From Sphingomonas taxi (GTDB lineage: Bacteria; Pseudomonadota; Alphaproteobacteria; Sphingomonadales; Sphingomonadaceae): a stretch of DNA of 64,000 nucleotides. Under the pieces are notes generated by a model, which was given only the letters and a program-made list of their open reading frames with translations, did not search any database and was not told the origin of the DNA. The position numbers were made by a program, and so were the translations under genes. Every line of letters starts with the position of its first letter. Within the stretch, counting starts at the first letter, position 1. This document shows positions 1 through 8,176 of this stretch, piece after piece. The stretch spans positions 1 through 64,000 of the forward strand of contig QFMX01000001.1 of assembly GCA_003240625.1 (NCBI GenBank), given 5' to 3'.

Positions 1-250
1 AGGAGCCCGGAAACCGCAAGCCGCCGCCCACATGTCCCTTCATCTTAACCTACAATGTCAAAGAGCCGACAAAAATACCGACACTCGCATAACCTCCCTC
101 GCGGAAGATTTGGAGCATCTGGTTTTTTGCGACCTCAGCAACCAGACCGTGTGGCCGTTCGCTGCGGTGACACCCCTCTAGGGCCACCTCACAACACCGT
201 CAAATGCTTTTTTACAGTTTCAGGTCAGTTTTTCGGTTTTCAGACCAAAG
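1..250. other. Left-edge stretch without a confident gene
   Basis: I see no supported gene here. A minus-strand ATG at 43 opens a frame that runs off the left edge (begins MKGHVGGGLRF), with only a weak upstream purine run, so a truncated gene is possible but unproven. A plus-strand open frame of 71 codons (55-270) has no family resemblance and runs into the terminal hairpin of the neighbouring gene. The stretch is less GC-rich than the flanking genes and has T-runs around 208-235. Confidence 0.4.
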
Positions 251-264
251 TGGCCCTTCGGGCC
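251..264 (-). terminator. Hairpin just after the RNase H-like gene
   Basis: GGCCC-TTC-GGGCC forms a perfect 5 bp stem, 3 bases beyond the stop codon of the minus-strand RNase H-like gene. No strong U-run follows on that strand, so it is terminator-like rather than a textbook intrinsic terminator. Confidence 0.4.
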
Positions 265-266
265 TC

Positions 267-656
267 CTAGCGGGGGTGGAGGCGGGCAAGCGCGATGCCG
301 GCGAGGTTTTGTGCTCGGCCGATATGGCGGATGCGAACGGAGTCGAACCCGCGGGCAAGTTCTGCGAACGTAGCGCGATGGGCTTCGAGTGCCGCGGTGC
401 GGCAGCGCGCCGTGCCGTTGGCCTGAGTTACGACGAGGGTCGAGTCTCCCAGCAGGACGATGTCGCGTTCGCCGTTCTGCCGGGCGACGTCGAGGGCGTG
501 AATGGCTGCGAGCCACTCCGCATCGCTGTTCGTGCCATGACCGTAGTCATGCTGGTAATATGTCACGCCCTTCAGGACGACGGCGCACTCGATCGTACCC
601 GGGTTCGGGCGACAGCCACCGTCGAAGAACAGCTTGGTGCGTCCACGGTGCGGCAT
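267..656 (-). CDS. RNase H-like (ribonuclease HI family) protein
   Basis: A 129-residue single-domain RNase H fold protein; the family cleaves the RNA strand of RNA-DNA hybrids in the cytoplasm. Three of the four usual acidic catalytic positions are visible: Asp in FFDGGCRPNPG near the N-terminus, Glu in NSDAEWLAAIHAL, and Asp in LLGDSTLV. The fourth, normally Asp in an N-x-x-A-D motif near the C-terminus, is Gly here (RAQNLAGIALA). I chose the ATG at 656, which overlaps the stop of the upstream yihY-type gene as TGATG; a GTG one codon earlier is possible. The overlap implies translational coupling. At 129 residues it is shorter than E. coli RnhA (about 155), so it is probably a paralogue rather than the housekeeping enzyme. 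Confidence 0.8.
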   Translation of the reverse strand: MPHRGRTKLFFDGGCRPNPGTIECAVVLKGVTYYQHDYGHGTNSDAEWLAAIHALDVARQNGERDIVLLGDSTLVVTQANGTARCRTAALEAHRATFAELARGFDSVRIRHIGRAQNLAGIALARLHPR

Positions 657-1774
657 CACGGCTTGGCACTTGGCCGCTTGCGCGATGCCAGCGCCGCACT
701 GGTCACGAGCAGACCGATGCCCGTGACGGTCGCCCCACGGCGTACGGCACGTAATCCGCCAAGTGCCAACAGCGACGCGGAAAGGCTGCCATCGGCGCCG
801 GCTATATGCGCGAGTGCCAACCGCCCTGCCCCGCCGGATGGTGGTGGAGGTGGCGGTGCAATTGGCGGGACTTCAGTGGCGACGGTATCTGCGACGGTGG
901 CGCCGCGATCTCCCAACGGTTGCGATGCGCCGGTCGTCGTATCGTGCTTGGTCTGATGCTCGAGTTCGGAATTGAGTTCGGCGCCGAGCAGGAACACATA
1001 GGCCGACAACCAGAGCCACGTCAGCAACACGATGACGGCGCTCAGCGATCCGTAGGTCGCGCCGTAATTGCCGAAGCGCGACACATACACGCCAAAGCCG
1101 ATCGTTGCGGCCAGCCAGATCAGCGTCGCCGCGAGCGATCCGGGGGTGAGCCACGTCCATTTCGCCTTGTGGCGGTTTGGGCCGAACCGGTACAGGCACG
1201 CCGCCGCGGTCACGCCCAGGGCTGCGAGGACCGCATAGCTGACGAGCCGGATCGCGACGAGCAGGACGTGGGGAGCGTTCGGGATCAAGCCGTCGAGCAA
1301 CGCGAACGCCGCAGTCGACAGCGCCGCGACCAAGGCCAGCACCACCGCGCCGCCGGTGATCGCGAAGGCGAGCAGGTTCAGCGTGATGAATCCGCGGGTC
1401 TCGCGTTGTTCATAGGCGATATTGAGCGCAGTGACGATCGACGAGGCGCCCTTCGTGCCGCCGTATAACGCGATGCCGAGCGCGATAACGAGACCGAAGC
1501 CCTTCTTGCCCTCGGACGTGCCGACCACAGTGGTGAGCTGGTCGCCGATTACGCGTGCGGCATCGTCGGGCAGGACGTGGAACAGCGCGCGGATGTTGGC
1601 GACGACGGTTTCGGTATCGGCGACAAGGCCGTAGATCAGCACGATCGACGCGAGCAGCGGCACGATCGCGGCGAACCCGTAGAACGCGGTGCCGGCCGCG
1701 ATGAGGCCGATATTGTCCTCGCCCGCCTCGGTCCAGGTCCGCTTCAGGACCTTCCACCATTCGCGGGCCGACAT
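656..1774 (-). CDS. YihY/BrkB family inner-membrane protein
   Basis: A 372-residue integral membrane protein of the YihY (formerly RNase BN/BrkB) family. The N-terminal motif WWKVLKRTWTEAGEDNIGLIAAGTAFYG is characteristic (first part residues 6-20), followed by about six hydrophobic segments up to roughly residue 270. After that comes a low-complexity proline-rich linker with six or more consecutive prolines, then a short alanine-rich hydrophobic tail, an unusual extension for the family. The molecular function is not established; despite an old name it is not RNase BN. It is followed immediately by the RNase H-like gene with a TGATG overlap. Confidence 0.85.
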   Translation of the reverse strand: MSAREWWKVLKRTWTEAGEDNIGLIAAGTAFYGFAAIVPLLASIVLIYGLVADTETVVANIRALFHVLPDDAARVIGDQLTTVVGTSEGKKGFGLVIALGIALYGGTKGASSIVTALNIAYEQRETRGFITLNLLAFAITGGAVVLALVAALSTAAFALLDGLIPNAPHVLLVAIRLVSYAVLAALGVTAAACLYRFGPNRHKAKWTWLTPGSLAATLIWLAATIGFGVYVSRFGNYGATYGSLSAVIVLLTWLWLSAYVFLLGAELNSELEHQTKHDTTTGASQPLGDRGATVADTVATEVPPIAPPPPPPSGGAGRLALAHIAGADGSLSASLLALGGLRAVRRGATVTGIGLLVTSAALASRKRPSAKP

Positions 1775-1885
1775 CGACCACGGGCTGGTGGCCTCATGCT
1801 CGGCTCGTAACTCACCTTTGCTCAGCGTCTTGCCCCTCGGTCCCTGTATCCTCCGACCTAACGCGGTGCGCGCGCAAACGTGCCG

Positions 1886-4381
1886 TCAGAGTTGCCGCAA
1901 GGCCTGTGCCGGGCGGGCGCCGAGGATCGGCCACGCGCCGATCAACCCGATCGCCATCGTCAGCCCTGCCCCGCCAACCAGCGTCGCCGCGACCGCCGCA
2001 TAATCCGGCAGCCACTGGAAGCTGAACAGCTGCGTGACGACATACCACGCGCCGCCGAGTCCGAGCGCGAGCGCAAGCAGCGACAGTACGATGCTCAGGA
2101 ACGCGTATTCGAGCGCCTGGACCGCGAGCACCTGGCGTCGCGTCGCGCCGAGCGTGCGCAGGATCACGCCGTCGTAGGTGCGCGCCTCGCGTGCGGCGGC
2201 GATCGCGCCGATCAGCACGGCGATACCGGCGAGGATCGCGACCGACGCCGCCGCCGTGATCGCAGTCGCCATCTGCGAGACAATCGCGCGGACCTGCCCC
2301 AGCACGCCGCGCACCTCGATCACCGACACCGACGGGAAGCGGGGCAGCAACGCGCGCATCACCATCGATTCCTCGCCCGGCGCGAGATCGATCGTTGCCG
2401 CCAGGTTATGCGGCGCATCCTCGATCGCATTGGGCGAGAACACCATGACGAAGTTGAAGCCGAGCGTATCCCAGCTGATCCGCCGGAACGACCCGATCCG
2501 CGCGGTCCGCTCGACGCCGAGCAGGGTATAGGTGAGCGGATCGCCGATCTTGAGGTCGAGCACCTTCGCCAGACGCTCGTCGATCGAGACCAACGGTGGG
2601 CCGCGATAGTCCCGCGGCCACCAGCGGCCGGCGGTCAGTTCGCTGCCCTCGGGCAAGGTCGCTGAATATGTAAGACCGCGTTCGCCGCGCAACGCCCAGG
2701 CGCCTTCGGGCAGTGTCTTCAGGTCGGCGACCCGCGTCGTTCCGTAGCCAGTGATCGTGCCGCGCATCGCTGGCACGGTGCGGATCACCGGGTGGATCGC
2801 GATGCCTTCGACGGTCCGGCGAAAATCGGCTTCGCGCTCGGGCGGGACGTCGAGCGCGAACAAGGCCGGCGCGCGCTGCGGCACGGTGCGCTCGATATTG
2901 GCGTCGATGCTCGTGCGGATCGCCGCCAGCAGGACGAACAGGGTCAGTCCCAGGCCGAGCGCGACGACCAGCGTGCCGGTCCTTGCGCCGGGGCGGTGGA
3001 GGCCAGCGATCGCCAGTCGGAGCAACGGGCGGCGCGATCGGGGCAACAGTGCCGCACTCCGTCGAACGGCCCACCCGAACGCGGCCAGGAGTGCCAGCAC
3101 GCCGGCCACCGCCGTCAGGAACCCGGCGCTCAGTGCGGGCTGTTCGGCGGTGAGCAACGCGAGCGCGACGATCGCGGCGCCGGCGCCGAGCACCCATGGC
3201 AGGGTCTTGCGCAACGGCACGGGGCGCTCGCCCGGCACGCCGCGCAACAGTCCGGCGGCGGGAATGCGACCGGCCTCGATCAGCGGCGGTGCGGTAAACG
3301 CGAGCGCGATCAGCATGCCATACGCCGCGGCGAGCGCCAACGGCGCGACCTGGAGCGTGAAGCGCGGCGCGACGGGCAGCACGTCCCCCGCTAGCCACAC
3401 GATCAGCGGCACGGTGAGGACGCCTGCGACCAGCCCGGCGGCGATGCCGATCGCCGCGACGACCGCCACCTGCAGCACGTAGATCCGCGCGATGATCCCC
3501 GACGTCGCGCCGAGCACCTTCAACGCGGCGATGCTCCCGCGGCGCGCGGCGAGATAGGAGGACACCCCGTTGCCGACGCCGATCCCGGCAATGACCAGCG
3601 CCGACAGCCCGACCAGCAGCAGGAACTGCCCCATGCGATCGACGAAGCGCTCGGCGCCGGGTGCGGCGCGATCGCGCGTCTTGGTTTCCCATCCGGCGGT
3701 CGCGAACGCCGCCTTGAAGCGGTCGACGGCACTGGTCGGCGATGCGCCGGTCGGCAGGCGGACGCGATATTTGCTTTCGTACAGGCTGCCCGGCTGGACC
3801 AGCCCGGTTCGCGCGATACCGGCGAGCGAGACGATCGCGACCGGGCCGAGCGTGAATCCTTCGCCCAGCCGGTCCGGCTCGCTCGTCACGATACCGCCGA
3901 CCGTGAAGGTCGCGGCGCCGAGCTTGAGTTGCGCGCCCCGCGTGATCCCGAGACGATCGGCCAGCGCCGGCACGATCAGGACGGTGTTCGCATCGAGCGC
4001 CTTTGCCGCATCGCCGCGCAAGGCCAGCGTACCGTACAGCGGATAGGCGCGATCGACGCCCTTGAGTTCGATCGGGACGCTATTGGTGCCGCGCACCGCC
4101 ATCGCCTGCATGCGCACGGTTTCGGAGACGGTCCCGAGCCGCGCCATCGCAGCACGTTCGGCGGGGGTCGCGGCGCGCTGAGATGCGGCGAACTCGACGT
4201 CGCCGCCGAGGATCGCGCTACCGCGAGACGCCAGTTCGGTGTCGATCGCGCGCGTCAGGCTGCCGATCGCGGCCAACGCACCGACGCCGAGGAACAGGCA
4301 CGCCAGCAACAGGCGCAGCCCGCGAAACCGCAGGTCGAGTTCGCGCCGTGCAAGCCGCCACGCCAGGCGCCAGTCGTTCAC
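1886..4381 (-). CDS. ybbP: FtsX-type ABC transporter permease (YbbP-like)
   Basis: An 831-residue permease of the MacB/FtsX type with an N-terminal transmembrane helix after WRLARRELDLRFRGLRLLLA, a large extracytoplasmic region, and two blocks of helices (about residues 250-460 and 700-825). Length and arrangement match E. coli YbbP (about 800 residues). It is the membrane partner of the adjacent ATPase; the start is GTG at 4381 and overlaps the ATPase stop as GTGA, a strong sign of co-translation. The pair next to a divergent tesA homologue is the same arrangement as E. coli ybbP-ybbA-tesA. The transported substrate is not known; lipid or lipoprotein-related export is an inference from FtsX-family members. 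Confidence 0.9.
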   Translation of the reverse strand: MNDWRLAWRLARRELDLRFRGLRLLLACLFLGVGALAAIGSLTRAIDTELASRGSAILGGDVEFAASQRAATPAERAAMARLGTVSETVRMQAMAVRGTNSVPIELKGVDRAYPLYGTLALRGDAAKALDANTVLIVPALADRLGITRGAQLKLGAATFTVGGIVTSEPDRLGEGFTLGPVAIVSLAGIARTGLVQPGSLYESKYRVRLPTGASPTSAVDRFKAAFATAGWETKTRDRAAPGAERFVDRMGQFLLLVGLSALVIAGIGVGNGVSSYLAARRGSIAALKVLGATSGIIARIYVLQVAVVAAIGIAAGLVAGVLTVPLIVWLAGDVLPVAPRFTLQVAPLALAAAYGMLIALAFTAPPLIEAGRIPAAGLLRGVPGERPVPLRKTLPWVLGAGAAIVALALLTAEQPALSAGFLTAVAGVLALLAAFGWAVRRSAALLPRSRRPLLRLAIAGLHRPGARTGTLVVALGLGLTLFVLLAAIRTSIDANIERTVPQRAPALFALDVPPEREADFRRTVEGIAIHPVIRTVPAMRGTITGYGTTRVADLKTLPEGAWALRGERGLTYSATLPEGSELTAGRWWPRDYRGPPLVSIDERLAKVLDLKIGDPLTYTLLGVERTARIGSFRRISWDTLGFNFVMVFSPNAIEDAPHNLAATIDLAPGEESMVMRALLPRFPSVSVIEVRGVLGQVRAIVSQMATAITAAASVAILAGIAVLIGAIAAAREARTYDGVILRTLGATRRQVLAVQALEYAFLSIVLSLLALALGLGGAWYVVTQLFSFQWLPDYAAVAATLVGGAGLTMAIGLIGAWPILGARPAQALRQL

Positions 4382-5076
4382 CGCAACCGGTCCGCGACGA
4401 TCCGGCCGTCACCAAGCTCGACGATCCTGTCGCAGCGTGCCGCGAGGACGGGGTCGTGGGTGATGACGATCAGCGTCGCGCCGGTGGCGGCGCGGCGGTC
4501 GAACAGCAGGTCCATGATCGCGGCGCCGGTCGTCGCGTCGAGATTGCCGGTCGGTTCGTCGGCGAACACGATATCCGGCCTCGGCCCGAGCGCACGGGCG
4601 ATCGCCACCCGCTGTTGCTCGCCTCCCGACAATTGCGTCGGATAATGGCCGATCCGATGCGAGAGGCCGACTGCCCCCAGTTCGGCCTCGGCGCGCGCGA
4701 ACGCATCGGGCATGCCCGCCAGCTCCATCGGCACCGCGACATTCTCGAGCGCGGTCATCGTCGGCAACAGGTGGAAGGCCTGGAGGACGATCCCGATCCG
4801 CCCCCGCCGCGCCCGCGACAAAGCGTCCTCGTCGAGCATGCCGAAATCGAGCCCGGCGACTTCCACACGCCCGCCGCTCGCCTGTTCGAGCCCGGACAGG
4901 ATCGCCATCAGCGACGACTTGCCCGACCCTGACGGCCCGAGCAGCGCGACGCTGGTGCCGCGGGCGATATCGAGATCGATGCCCTTGAGGATCGTCGTCG
5001 CGGCGGTGGCGGCGCCGAGTGTCAGCGTGACATCGCGCGCCGAGATCACCATATCGGCGGAAGCAGGTTCGGACAT
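4378..5076 (-). CDS. ybbA: ABC transporter ATP-binding protein (YbbA/LolD-like)
   Basis: A 232-residue ATPase powering the YbbP-like permease. Walker A is GPSGSGKSS, the ABC signature is LSGGEQQR, and Walker B is IVFADEPTGNLD; the Q-loop and H-loop (VITHD) are also present, so it should be active. I start it at the ATG at 5076 (MSEPASADMVIS); a TTG three codons upstream is the alternative. Only 25 bases separate this start from the divergent tesA-like start, so the two promoters must overlap or lie within the opposing genes. Family members (LolD/MacB/YbbA) drive periplasmic-facing machines rather than classical transport. Confidence 0.92.
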   Translation of the reverse strand: MSEPASADMVISARDVTLTLGAATAATTILKGIDLDIARGTSVALLGPSGSGKSSLMAILSGLEQASGGRVEVAGLDFGMLDEDALSRARRGRIGIVLQAFHLLPTMTALENVAVPMELAGMPDAFARAEAELGAVGLSHRIGHYPTQLSGGEQQRVAIARALGPRPDIVFADEPTGNLDATTGAAIMDLLFDRRAATGATLIVITHDPVLAARCDRIVELGDGRIVADRLR

Positions 5077-5101
5077 GGAGACCAATATCTTGGAGAAACA
5101 G

Positions 5102-5815
5102 ATGCGACGCTGGCCTCTTTATGGGGGCGGACTGGCGCTTCTCCAAGCCGCGCTGTTGAGCGCGTGCGACCGGGCGGGCGAGGCCCCTGCCCCGGCTTCC
5201 ACCACGAACGCGGTCGCACCGGTCGTGGAAGCGCCCGCCCCGAGCGGACCCGAGCGGCTGATCCTGGCCTTCGGCGACAGTCTGTACGCGGGCTATGGGC
5301 TCGACCGCGGCCAGAGCCTGCCGGACGCGGTGCAGGCGCGACTGCGACGAGACGGCATCAACGCGAAGATCGTTAATGCCGGCGTCTCGGGCGACACGAG
5401 CGCAGCTGGGCGGCAGCGGTTCGCGTTCGCGCTCGACAACATGACGCGCAAGCCGGATCTGGTATTGATCGGACTCGGCGGCAACGACGTGTTGCGGCAG
5501 ATCTCGCCGACCGAGACGCGCACGAACATGACGGCGATGCTCGACGAGGCGAAGCGGCGCGGGATCCCCGTCGTGCTGACGGGGATGATGGCGCCGCCCA
5601 ACCTCGGACCGGACTTCTCGTCGCAGTTCAACACGATATGGCCCGACCTTGCGAAACGCTATGATGCGACGCTCTATCCGTTCATTTTGGACGGCGTGAT
5701 CGGCAATGCGCAGTTGATGCAGGCGGATCACGTCCATCCCAATCAAACCGGCGTGAACAAGATTGCGGCCCGCGTCGCCCCGATAATCGAGACTGCTCTG
5801 AAAAAGGCCGAATGA
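5102..5815 (+). CDS. tesA: TesA-like SGNH arylesterase/thioesterase, predicted lipoprotein
   Basis: A 237-residue SGNH hydrolase. Block I is FGDSLYAGYG with the nucleophilic Ser, block III is GGNDVLR, and block V is DHVHPN with the Asp/His pair, so the catalytic set is complete. The family hydrolyses acyl-CoA thioesters, lysophospholipids and aryl esters. The ATG at 5102 has GGAGA about six bases upstream; an ATG at 5075 in frame would overlap the divergent ABC gene and is less likely. From 5102 the N-terminus is a lipoprotein signal (MRRWPLYGG..., lipobox LLSAC), followed by an Ala/Pro-rich linker, so I infer a periplasm-facing lipid-anchored enzyme. Synteny with ybbA-ybbP is conserved with E. 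coli. Confidence 0.9.
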   Translation: MRRWPLYGGGLALLQAALLSACDRAGEAPAPASTTNAVAPVVEAPAPSGPERLILAFGDSLYAGYGLDRGQSLPDAVQARLRRDGINAKIVNAGVSGDTSAAGRQRFAFALDNMTRKPDLVLIGLGGNDVLRQISPTETRTNMTAMLDEAKRRGIPVVLTGMMAPPNLGPDFSSQFNTIWPDLAKRYDATLYPFILDGVIGNAQLMQADHVHPNQTGVNKIAARVAPIIETALKKAE

Positions 5816-5990
5816 TCGGAAATACTTGGCAGGCAGTTCTGTGTTTGGGTCGCAAACAGTTGGCGAGGCCATCGCACGATCGTCCAGTTTCGTCACGTCG
5901 GGTGGCTTGCATTCCCCCTTTCACAGGGCGCGCGGTTGGTGCAACGCCCACATGAGGGATACAGAGGGCTAGGACATACAGGGCGATGCA

Positions 5991-6725
5991 ATGCAATTGA
6001 GCGGTTTGATCGCACGGCTTGGTCGACATCTCGATCTGACCGATGCGGAGCGCGAGGCGATCACGCGGGCCGAGCGCGGCGAGCGGCGGTTGAAGGCCGG
6101 CGACATCCTGATGGCGGAGGGTGGCGAGAGCCATGCGCTGTACGTCGTGCGCCAGGGGTGGCTGCATTCCTCGACCAAGCTGATCACCGGCGGTCGGCAG
6201 ATCCTGCGGTTTCACTATGCAGGCGACCTGATCGGCACGTCGAGTATGGCCTGGTCGCAGGCGGCGGCGACGCTGACCGCGATCTCGGACTGCTGGGTAA
6301 TCGAATTGCCGAAGACCGAGCTCGGACTGCTGTTCCGCGCGCAACCGCGGATCGCCGGGCTGCTCTATGCCATCGCTGCCGCCGAGAACGTCGCGATGAG
6401 CGACCGGCTGACGACGATCGGGCGGATGGGCGCGAGCGAGCGGCTGTCGACGTTGCTGCTCGACATCATGGCGCGGCTGCGGGTGACGGCGGGCGGGATC
6501 GTCGACTCGTTCGACCTGCCGCTGACGCAGACCGATATCGGCGATGCGCTGGGGCTGACCAAGGTGCACGTCAACCGGACGATCCGGGCACTGGAGAAAG
6601 CGGGCGTGATCGAGCGGAACGGGCGGCGGGTGCGGATCGTCGACGAGGCCGCACTGGTCGCGACGACCGGGTTTACCGATCGCTATGGCGAGATCGAGAC
6701 AGCGTGGTTGCCGCCCGCGGCTTGA
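5991..6725 (+). CDS. Crp/Fnr-family transcriptional regulator
   Basis: A 244-residue regulator with an N-terminal cyclic-nucleotide-binding-like beta barrel (about residues 15-120; KAGDILMAEGGESHALYVV) and a C-terminal winged helix-turn-helix (about 160-225; TQTDIGDALGLTKVHVNRTI). I see no N-terminal cysteine cluster, so it is not an oxygen-sensing Fe-S FNR; the effector is unknown. It stands alone: the 175 bp upstream gap separates it from tesA, and a palindromic repeat follows. Many such proteins in sphingomonads are annotated only as Crp/Fnr family. Confidence 0.88.
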   Translation: MQLSGLIARLGRHLDLTDAEREAITRAERGERRLKAGDILMAEGGESHALYVVRQGWLHSSTKLITGGRQILRFHYAGDLIGTSSMAWSQAAATLTAISDCWVIELPKTELGLLFRAQPRIAGLLYAIAAAENVAMSDRLTTIGRMGASERLSTLLLDIMARLRVTAGGIVDSFDLPLTQTDIGDALGLTKVHVNRTIRALEKAGVIERNGRRVRIVDEAALVATTGFTDRYGEIETAWLPPAA

Positions 6726-6741
6726 GGACGGTCGGTTCTTG

Positions 6742-6865
6742 ATCCTCCCCCGCCAGGGGGAGGTGGCTGGCTCTTGCCAGTCGGAGGGGGAGACCGGCGA
6801 AACTGCCGTTCCGTGTCCTCCCCCTCCGTCACCTTCGGCGACACCTCCCCCTGGCGGGGGAGGAT
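6742..6865. repeat. Dispersed ~123 bp palindromic element, copy A
   Basis: Terminal inverted repeats of 24 bp match perfectly; the left arm begins ATCCTCCCCCGCCAGGGGGA. A second inner pair (CGGAGGGGGA / TCCCCCTCCG) flanks a variable centre. The two sub-terminal pieces differ (CTGGCTCTTGCCAG on the left, CACCTTCGGCGACACC on the right), so the element has an orientation. Copies B (9926), C (30776) and D (62437) share the design. It sits between the 3' ends of two convergent genes. Confidence 0.9.
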
Positions 6866-6876
6866 GGTATCAAAGC

Positions 6877-7221
6877 TCAGGTCCGGTCGACGACGAACAG
6901 CGTGACGCGGTCGTATTTGATGTCGCCGGGGTTGAAGATTGCGTCGGGGACGAACGGGCGATCGATCACCTCGATATCCTTCAGACCGGCGAGCTTGAAC
7001 GTGCCGAGCTTGATCTCCTTGGGCGGCTGACCGTCGCGCTCGAGCGTGATCGCGTCGACGAAAACGTCGTCATGCTTGGTGTAGAGGATGTGCGGCGCCA
7101 GCGTGCAGACCATCCGGTTATAGGTCGCGGTGATGCACTGGCGCAGCGCGATCGCCTGCAACAGCAGTGCGTTTGCGTTGGACGGGGCGGACTGGTCTGG
7201 GGTCGAGGTCATGTTGTGCAT
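6877..7221 (-). CDS. Conserved hypothetical protein, weakly WYL-like
   Basis: A 114-residue cytoplasmic protein without signal or membrane segments. The pattern of an N-terminal helix (LLLQAIALRQCITATYNRM), a predicted strand stretch (LAPHILYTKHDDVFVDAI) and a basic strand (KEIKLGTFKLAGLKDIEVID) resembles the small WYL ligand-sensing fold, but without its W-Y-L residues, so this is only an inference. The start is ATG 7221 or ATG 7212; neither has a clear ribosome binding site. It lies downstream of the two transglutaminase-like genes in the same orientation. Confidence 0.6.
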   Translation of the reverse strand: MHNMTSTPDQSAPSNANALLLQAIALRQCITATYNRMVCTLAPHILYTKHDDVFVDAITLERDGQPPKEIKLGTFKLAGLKDIEVIDRPFVPDAIFNPGDIKYDRVTLFVVDRT

Positions 7222-7248
7222 CGCAGCATAAGTTAGGGGATCGGTGCC

Positions 7249-7284
7249 GTTAGGCCGAACGCGACACGTGCGACAAGGCCTAAC
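7249..7284. terminator. Inverted repeat in the gap after the transglutaminase-like gene
   Basis: GTTAGGCC (7249-7256) and GGCCTAAC (7277-7284) pair perfectly around a 20-base loop. The site lies after the stop of the minus-strand transglutaminase-like gene and upstream of the hypothetical gene, so it may be a terminator or an operator. No U-run is present. Confidence 0.35.
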
Positions 7285-7296
7285 TTGACGCCATAG

Positions 7297-7341
7297 CCGG
7301 TTTAGCCCGCGGCTTCGACCCGGTTAGCCCGCGGCTTCGAC
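7297..7341. repeat. Tandem duplication of a gene 3' end
   Basis: Two adjacent copies of about 22 bp share TTAGCCCGCGGCTTCGAC (7302-7319 and 7324-7341). The right copy holds the last codons and stop of the transglutaminase-like gene; the left copy lies just past the stop. It looks like a local slippage duplication. Confidence 0.8.
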
Positions 7342-8139
7342 TTCGTCGGTGTGGACGTCGAAGCCGACTAGGCGTGCCGGACCGAAGCTGGTGGTGAGCG
7401 CGGTATCGGTCGCATCCCGGCCCCGCGCCATCAGGATCCGGCCGATCCGCGGGCGGTTGTGACGCGCGTCGAGCGTGTGCCACGTGCCACCGAGATAGAC
7501 ATCGAACCACGCGGAGAAATCCATCGGCGCGTCGACCGGCGGAATGCCGATGTCGCCGAGATAGCCGGTGCAGTAGCGCGCGGGGATGTTCATGCAGCGG
7601 CACAGCGTCACCGCCAGATGCGCGAAGTCGCGGCAGACGCCCTGGCGTTCTTGATAAACGTCCCACGCGGTCTTGGTCGAACGCGCGAAATGATAGCCGA
7701 ACTCCACATGGTTATGCGTGAAGTCGACGATCGCCTGGACGCGCTGCCAGCCGGCGGGGACGTGCCCGAACAGCGACCAGGCGGTCTCGGACAGGCGGTC
7801 GGTCTCGCAATAGCGGCTGCCGAGCAGGTAGATCAGGATGTCGTCGGGGAGATCGTGCACTGCATGCTGGACGGCGTCGGGGGAGACCGAATCCGGCAGG
7901 CCGCTGTCCTCGATCGTGAAGTCGCAGGACAGGGTAAGGCCGCCGCTGGGCACCGTGAACCGCGTGCAGACGTTGCCGAACGCGTCGAGATAATCATAGG
8001 TCGGGACGTCGGGATCGGCGGCGATCCGATGCGGGGTCACGAGATCCTTGTTGCGCGACGGATGCACGCTGAGCATCGCCAGCATCGGTGTCTCGACGTC
8101 GGTTTCGAAACGAATGTCATAACCAGCCCGGATCAGCAT
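7324..8139 (-). CDS. Transglutaminase-like family protein (first of a pair)
   Basis: A 271-residue protein: an N-terminal beta-sandwich (residues 1-150) then a transglutaminase/protease-like core with the Cys in GVCRDFAHLAVTLCRCMNIP and the Asp in TLDARHN. The position where the core normally has His (H-A-W) reads DFSAWFDVYL, with Ser in place of His. Such proteins belong to the papain-like transglutaminase superfamily, often peptidases; the substrate is unknown. It lies 37 bp downstream of a second member in the same orientation, so the two are probably co-transcribed. No signal peptide is evident, so I infer a cytoplasmic location. Confidence 0.82.
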   Translation of the reverse strand: MLIRAGYDIRFETDVETPMLAMLSVHPSRNKDLVTPHRIAADPDVPTYDYLDAFGNVCTRFTVPSGGLTLSCDFTIEDSGLPDSVSPDAVQHAVHDLPDDILIYLLGSRYCETDRLSETAWSLFGHVPAGWQRVQAIVDFTHNHVEFGYHFARSTKTAWDVYQERQGVCRDFAHLAVTLCRCMNIPARYCTGYLGDIGIPPVDAPMDFSAWFDVYLGGTWHTLDARHNRPRIGRILMARGRDATDTALTTSFGPARLVGFDVHTDEVEAAG

Positions 8140-8176
8140 CGATGTCCCCCTTGGGCGCAGTGTTTCGCGCCGTATG

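Noticed and set aside
55..270. A 71-codon plus-strand ORF at the left edge
   Set aside because: No ribosome binding site, no family, ends inside a hairpin that closes the opposite gene.
204..956. A 250-codon plus-strand frame
   Set aside because: Lies antisense across the RNase H-like and YihY genes, with no family resemblance.
4712..5101. N-terminal extension of the TesA-like protein
   Set aside because: It is antisense to the ABC ATPase; the ATG at 5102 has a ribosome binding site and yields a lipoprotein signal.
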